A DNA stretch of 6,575 nt. It comes from an uncultured Ruminococcus sp. (GTDB lineage: Bacteria > Bacillota > Clostridia > Oscillospirales > Ruminococcaceae). The notes below the pieces were generated by a model. It did no database searches, was not told the DNA's origin, and worked only from the letters and a program-made list of their open reading frames with translations. Below are positions 5,001 to 6,575 of this stretch, piece by piece. Location of the stretch: the NCBI GenBank assembly GCA_946188175.1, contig CAMHUJ010000100.1:1-6575 (forward strand). The letters are read 5' to 3'. Every line of letters starts with the position of its first letter. The stretch's first letter is position 1. Position numbers and translations under genes: made by a program.

Positions 5001-6575
5001 TGCTGACGACCGTGATCCTGCCGAAGAGTGTGCGCCGTGTGACGGCATATGCCTTTGCGGGACTGGAGGCAGCGCGTCATATCATTATTCCGGACGGTCT
5101 CCAGATTATTGAAATGAACGCATTTACGGGCTGCACCGGACCGTTCCGTCTGGTTCTGCCGGATTCTGTTTCCTACATCGGACCGTATGCATTTGCAGCA
5201 CCCTGCCAGTATGAGCAGATTCGTCTGCCGAAGACGCTGCGCACGATCAATGAAAATACATTCTCGAATTGTAATACGCTTGTCAGCCTGCGGATTCCGG
5301 AATCGGTTGAAAAAATCGGAGACTGCGCGCTTTCCGGCTGTACGAATCTCAATTCGATCACGCTGTCGAATCGCTTTGAGGAGCAGCTCCCTGCGATTCT
5401 CGACGGTCCGGTGAAAATTATCGTAAACTGGCTGTCCGGACAGATGAAGCATTATGAGCAGGAGCCCAGTGTCGGCATCATGAATGTTGTTGCACCGCGT
5501 CTCCAGCCTGTCAGTGAACAGCGCATGTTTACGCTGGAACTGAGCCGCGCCTGCACAAACTTCAATGATCGCCTGAAAGAGATGCGGATGCATCCGGTTA
5601 TCGCGCCGCTTGCACTTTCCGAAATGTCGAATCAGACAAAATTTGAGATTCCGCTCGGTGTGATCCGGCTTTGCAGCTATGCCTTCGGATATAATCAGCG
5701 CCTGATGACGCTGACAGTGCCGAAAGCGCTGACGGAGTTTGATTATGCAGCGTTCTATGATTGTGAGCGCCTGCGTGATATCTTCCTGCCGGAGGAATTT
5801 GACCGCGATGCAGCCGCAGTGCTGTTCATGCGTGAGCCTTCTATTCTGATGTATTTCGGCAATGCAAGACCTGTCCGTGTGCGTCAGCTGACCGCGGATT
5901 GCCCGTGGATTCTGACATCCAGTGATGCGGCGGAGCTCGATCCGGTTGACGGTACAGTGACCGTTCCGAACGGTTATCTGGTTATCGCATCTTATATGTA
6001 TCACGGCGTGCTCGGCAAATCCTCAATGAAGCGGTTTATTCTTGCACCGTCTGTCCGTCTGATCGGAACGAGTGCATTTGTCAGAATGCAGCAGCTTGAA
6101 GAGGTCATTTGTCCGGAAGGGTTGCTGGCTGTCGAGCCTGCGGCATTTGTTGAGTGCCCGAGTCTGACACGCATTGTTCTGCCAAATTCGCTGCGGTTCC
6201 TTGGTGTTCGCGCGTTTATCGGCTGCGAGAATTTGCAGGAAATCGTGATTCCGAGCAGATTTGCAGACCGTGCGGCGGAAATCGTGCGCGAGTGCCCGAG
6301 AGTGAAGCTGTCGTTCTTTGATCCGCCTGTGGAGGAGACGCCTGCTGCGGAGATTCCGGCGGCTGAACCGGCTGCTGAGATCGTCGAACAGGCTGCACCT
6401 GCTGCCGAGACGGTTGAGGAAACTATTGAACAGATCGCAGAACCTGTGCTTGATGAGATTGACAGCGCAATCAATGAAATGACGGGTGAGCCTGCTGTCG
6501 AGACGGTTGAAGAAGTCGCCGAGCAGGCGGCGGAGCCTGTGCTCGATGAGATTGACAGCGCAATCAATGAAATGA
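2018..6575 (+). CDS. Giant BspA-like LRR protein with central decad coiled-coil repeat (3' end outside window)
   Basis: The frame is open from 1958 to the right edge. GTG 2018 is the best internal start, with AGGTGA (2004-2009) 8 nt before it; residue numbers count from there. LRR array 1 spans about 1-334 (LRR_5 units such as LVIPEGITRIGSYAF). An acidic linker follows (346-374). A 10-residue repeat with hydrophobics at positions 2, 5 and 8 fills 443-700. A Pro/Ala-rich linker (707-834) leads to LRR array 2 (843-1437, four blocks), then Glu/Ala/Pro-rich 31-residue repeats from about 1438. Known: LRR_5/BspA proteins are usually binding or adhesion proteins. Here there is no enzyme motif, signal peptide, membrane segment or dockerin in view, so substrate and location are unknown. 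Most likely the natural gene starts at ATG 1891 and a small indel split it. The product is at least 1,519 residues and continues past the window. Confidence 0.85.
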   Translation, partial: MIPEGITRIGSYAFYTRSFKNTCQIEVLTLPSSLKQFDRWCFYDCNNLKSITVPSDFNEELALELFSHCPTATLFFGKTFSIGKRVVPFAKRKTVQEIMDERSGFLTLGGASMFQIAPDGTLVIPANYHTILPNSMKGIATRGIKKIVIPNTVKKIAPAVFACIQTLEEIEVQPGTEYIDPCAFANCRFLKKITLPETIREIGAGAFMNLPKLEKIKLPPQLEVVADELLSNCFALRRVKFGKNVTKIGAGAFSDCTAIRSIKLPETVKVIEHSAFWNCRSLQRLYIPAGCEKLKQSTLGNCPSLEILYMPRIVHDQNETKRIFGDLTNPSITWMEPGMPRPDWHDDENLPELAFDDDEPEENAAPAEEAPVPSDIRIQSAFADGRKKKIDPESVRQIEISIANMQSQLKNLAASAGMQEGSVPVDQAMLEQLQSNLSKMQQNYDAVQSLQNSAETLENLQKQIDEFTEMQSKMQHISDIQETVEEKVRSLSDLENKVEQIGDVTQIASELSEVKEQVDSISEIKEAVGSIQDIREKVDELSDLKASVETVGSLKEMAGTISDIQEKVSAIDGVQHKIEAIDSAQEKISALEHVQEKIDAIDSAQEKIEHVQEKIEAIDSVQEKIQAINDVSGTVETISAVQEQVSVIPELQQKVEEISGIQEKVDVLAEQVSDVSQLREMADALMNVQEKLDVIPELQQKVDALSGGTGVHADGLPPTVAQMSLNRNAAAGADAGSVPPEAAAVPQPAPVVAPQPAPAVPVGMPQPVNEFAAPAPAAQPVADAAPVQPAASYPAAAFDQSVPFVPVHSGEYDSADSIFSHEVSKGLAGPVERSNALKKYTVITSRAFCGADGGERFEIPEGVRRVESQAFWDCPRLMALEIPNSLTEVEPDAFSGCTRLTDVYLPADYPDRKAVDLFLFRPEIRLHWPKKKILARPRIETVADLMEQYDDILTAQKMKKLIVRNHILEIPEGYTAIAPYCAKELDLRAEEPEHMLTTVILPKSVRRVTAYAFAGLEAARHIIIPDGLQIIEMNAFTGCTGPFRLVLPDSVSYIGPYAFAAPCQYEQIRLPKTLRTINENTFSNCNTLVSLRIPESVEKIGDCALSGCTNLNSITLSNRFEEQLPAILDGPVKIIVNWLSGQMKHYEQEPSVGIMNVVAPRLQPVSEQRMFTLELSRACTNFNDRLKEMRMHPVIAPLALSEMSNQTKFEIPLGVIRLCSYAFGYNQRLMTLTVPKALTEFDYAAFYDCERLRDIFLPEEFDRDAAAVLFMREPSILMYFGNARPVRVRQLTADCPWILTSSDAAELDPVDGTVTVPNGYLVIASYMYHGVLGKSSMKRFILAPSVRLIGTSAFVRMQQLEEVICPEGLLAVEPAAFVECPSLTRIVLPNSLRFLGVRAFIGCENLQEIVIPSRFADRAAEIVRECPRVKLSFFDPPVEETPAAEIPAAEPAAEIVEQAAPAAETVEETIEQIAEPVLDEIDSAINEMTGEPAVETVEEVAEQAAEPVLDEIDSAINEM
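3344..4117 (+). repeat. Degenerate 30-bp (10-codon) tandem repeat encoding coiled-coil-like decads
   Basis: From 3344 the protein can be cut into consecutive decads of form K-[VI]-x-x-[IL]-x-x-[VIL]-x-x, for example KIEAIDSAQE, QVDSISEIKE and KVDELSDLKA. From 3476 on there are about 20 decads in unbroken phase apart from two 7-residue units (3836-3856 and 4007-4027). Upstream (3344-3475) three or four more decads fit, followed by a 4-residue unit TVEE. Copies at 3746-3886 are also near-identical as DNA, pointing to recent duplication. Hydrophobic spacing is 3-3-4. Confidence 0.85.
4136..4520 (+). other. Pro/Ala-rich interdomain linker inside the LRR protein
   Basis: About 128 residues of low complexity join the decad rod to the second LRR array. 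They include repeated Q-P-A-P-like steps (PQPAPVVAPQPAPAVP, then further PQP and AAP steps). There is no LRR or helix repeat pattern. This is typical of an extended flexible spacer rather than a folded domain. Confidence 0.7.
6407..6575 (+). repeat. 93-bp tandem repeat encoding a 31-residue Glu/Ala unit, cut by the window end
   Basis: The first unit covers 6407-6499. The second starts at 6500 and runs off the window after 76 nt. Both begin ETVEE and share AEPVLDEIDSAINEM, which is nearly identical at DNA level too. A shorter relative (AEIVEQAAPAA) lies just before. The sequence looks helical, acidic and expandable. More copies probably follow outside the window. Confidence 0.85.

Noticed and set aside
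2258..6004. 1,248-codon minus-strand open frame opposite the LRR gene
   Set aside because: It lies exactly codon-on-codon opposite a clear LRR/decad protein; its product is a His/Arg/Asn/Cys-rich shadow with no domain sense, explained by rare TTA/CTA/TCA codons on the sense strand.
6001..6567. 188-codon minus-strand frame rich in Ser/Ala
   Set aside because: Antisense reading of the last LRR block and the Glu/Ala repeats; low-complexity composition follows from the sense repeats.

Overview
The window holds two complete or near-complete gene regions on the + strand, plus the edge of a likely divergent gene. Gene content points to an anaerobic, fibre-degrading Firmicute of the Ruminococcus/Oscillospiraceae type: a secreted carbohydrate-binding protein ends in a type I dockerin, the next gene is a giant BspA-like leucine-rich-repeat (LRR) protein, and the A+T-rich intergenic DNA carries clear sigma-A promoters and strong Shine-Dalgarno (SD) sequences. 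Codon use is strongly biased toward G/C-ending codons (TTA, CTA and TCA are almost absent). The species cannot be fixed from this sequence.

Layout. Positions 1-299 are intergenic and appear divergent: a minus-strand promoter with an SD and a possible TTG start reads out of the left edge, and a plus-strand promoter (TTGACA, 17 nt, TAAACT) drives the first gene. Positions 300-1697 encode a 465-residue exported protein: signal peptide, Cthe_2159-type parallel beta-helix carbohydrate-binding domain and C-terminal dockerin. A strong intrinsic terminator follows (1715-1747). A near-consensus promoter (TTGAAA, 17 nt, extended TATAAT) at 1786-1814 and a strong SD start a second transcription unit, so the two genes are not one operon.

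The second unit (1891 to past the right edge) encodes a very large multidomain protein: LRR array, acidic linker, about 260 residues of a striking 10-residue (decad) coiled-coil-like repeat, Pro/Ala linker, a second LRR array in four blocks, then Glu/Ala/Pro-rich tandem repeats cut by the window end. Its first 30 codons (ATG 1891) lie in a different frame from the remaining 1,500-plus codons. The break is near 1981, inside what would be the first LRR. It is most simply a small indel (real or a sequence error), but an SD-preceded GTG at 2018 could also restart translation.

The first protein probably binds plant polysaccharide and docks onto a cohesin-bearing scaffoldin. The LRR protein has no visible signal peptide or dockerin, so no functional link between the two genes is shown. 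The features most worth a second look are the decad repeat, a repeated 'cap' motif that closes each LRR block, the frameshift, and the hairpin at the very 5' end of the LRR mRNA.
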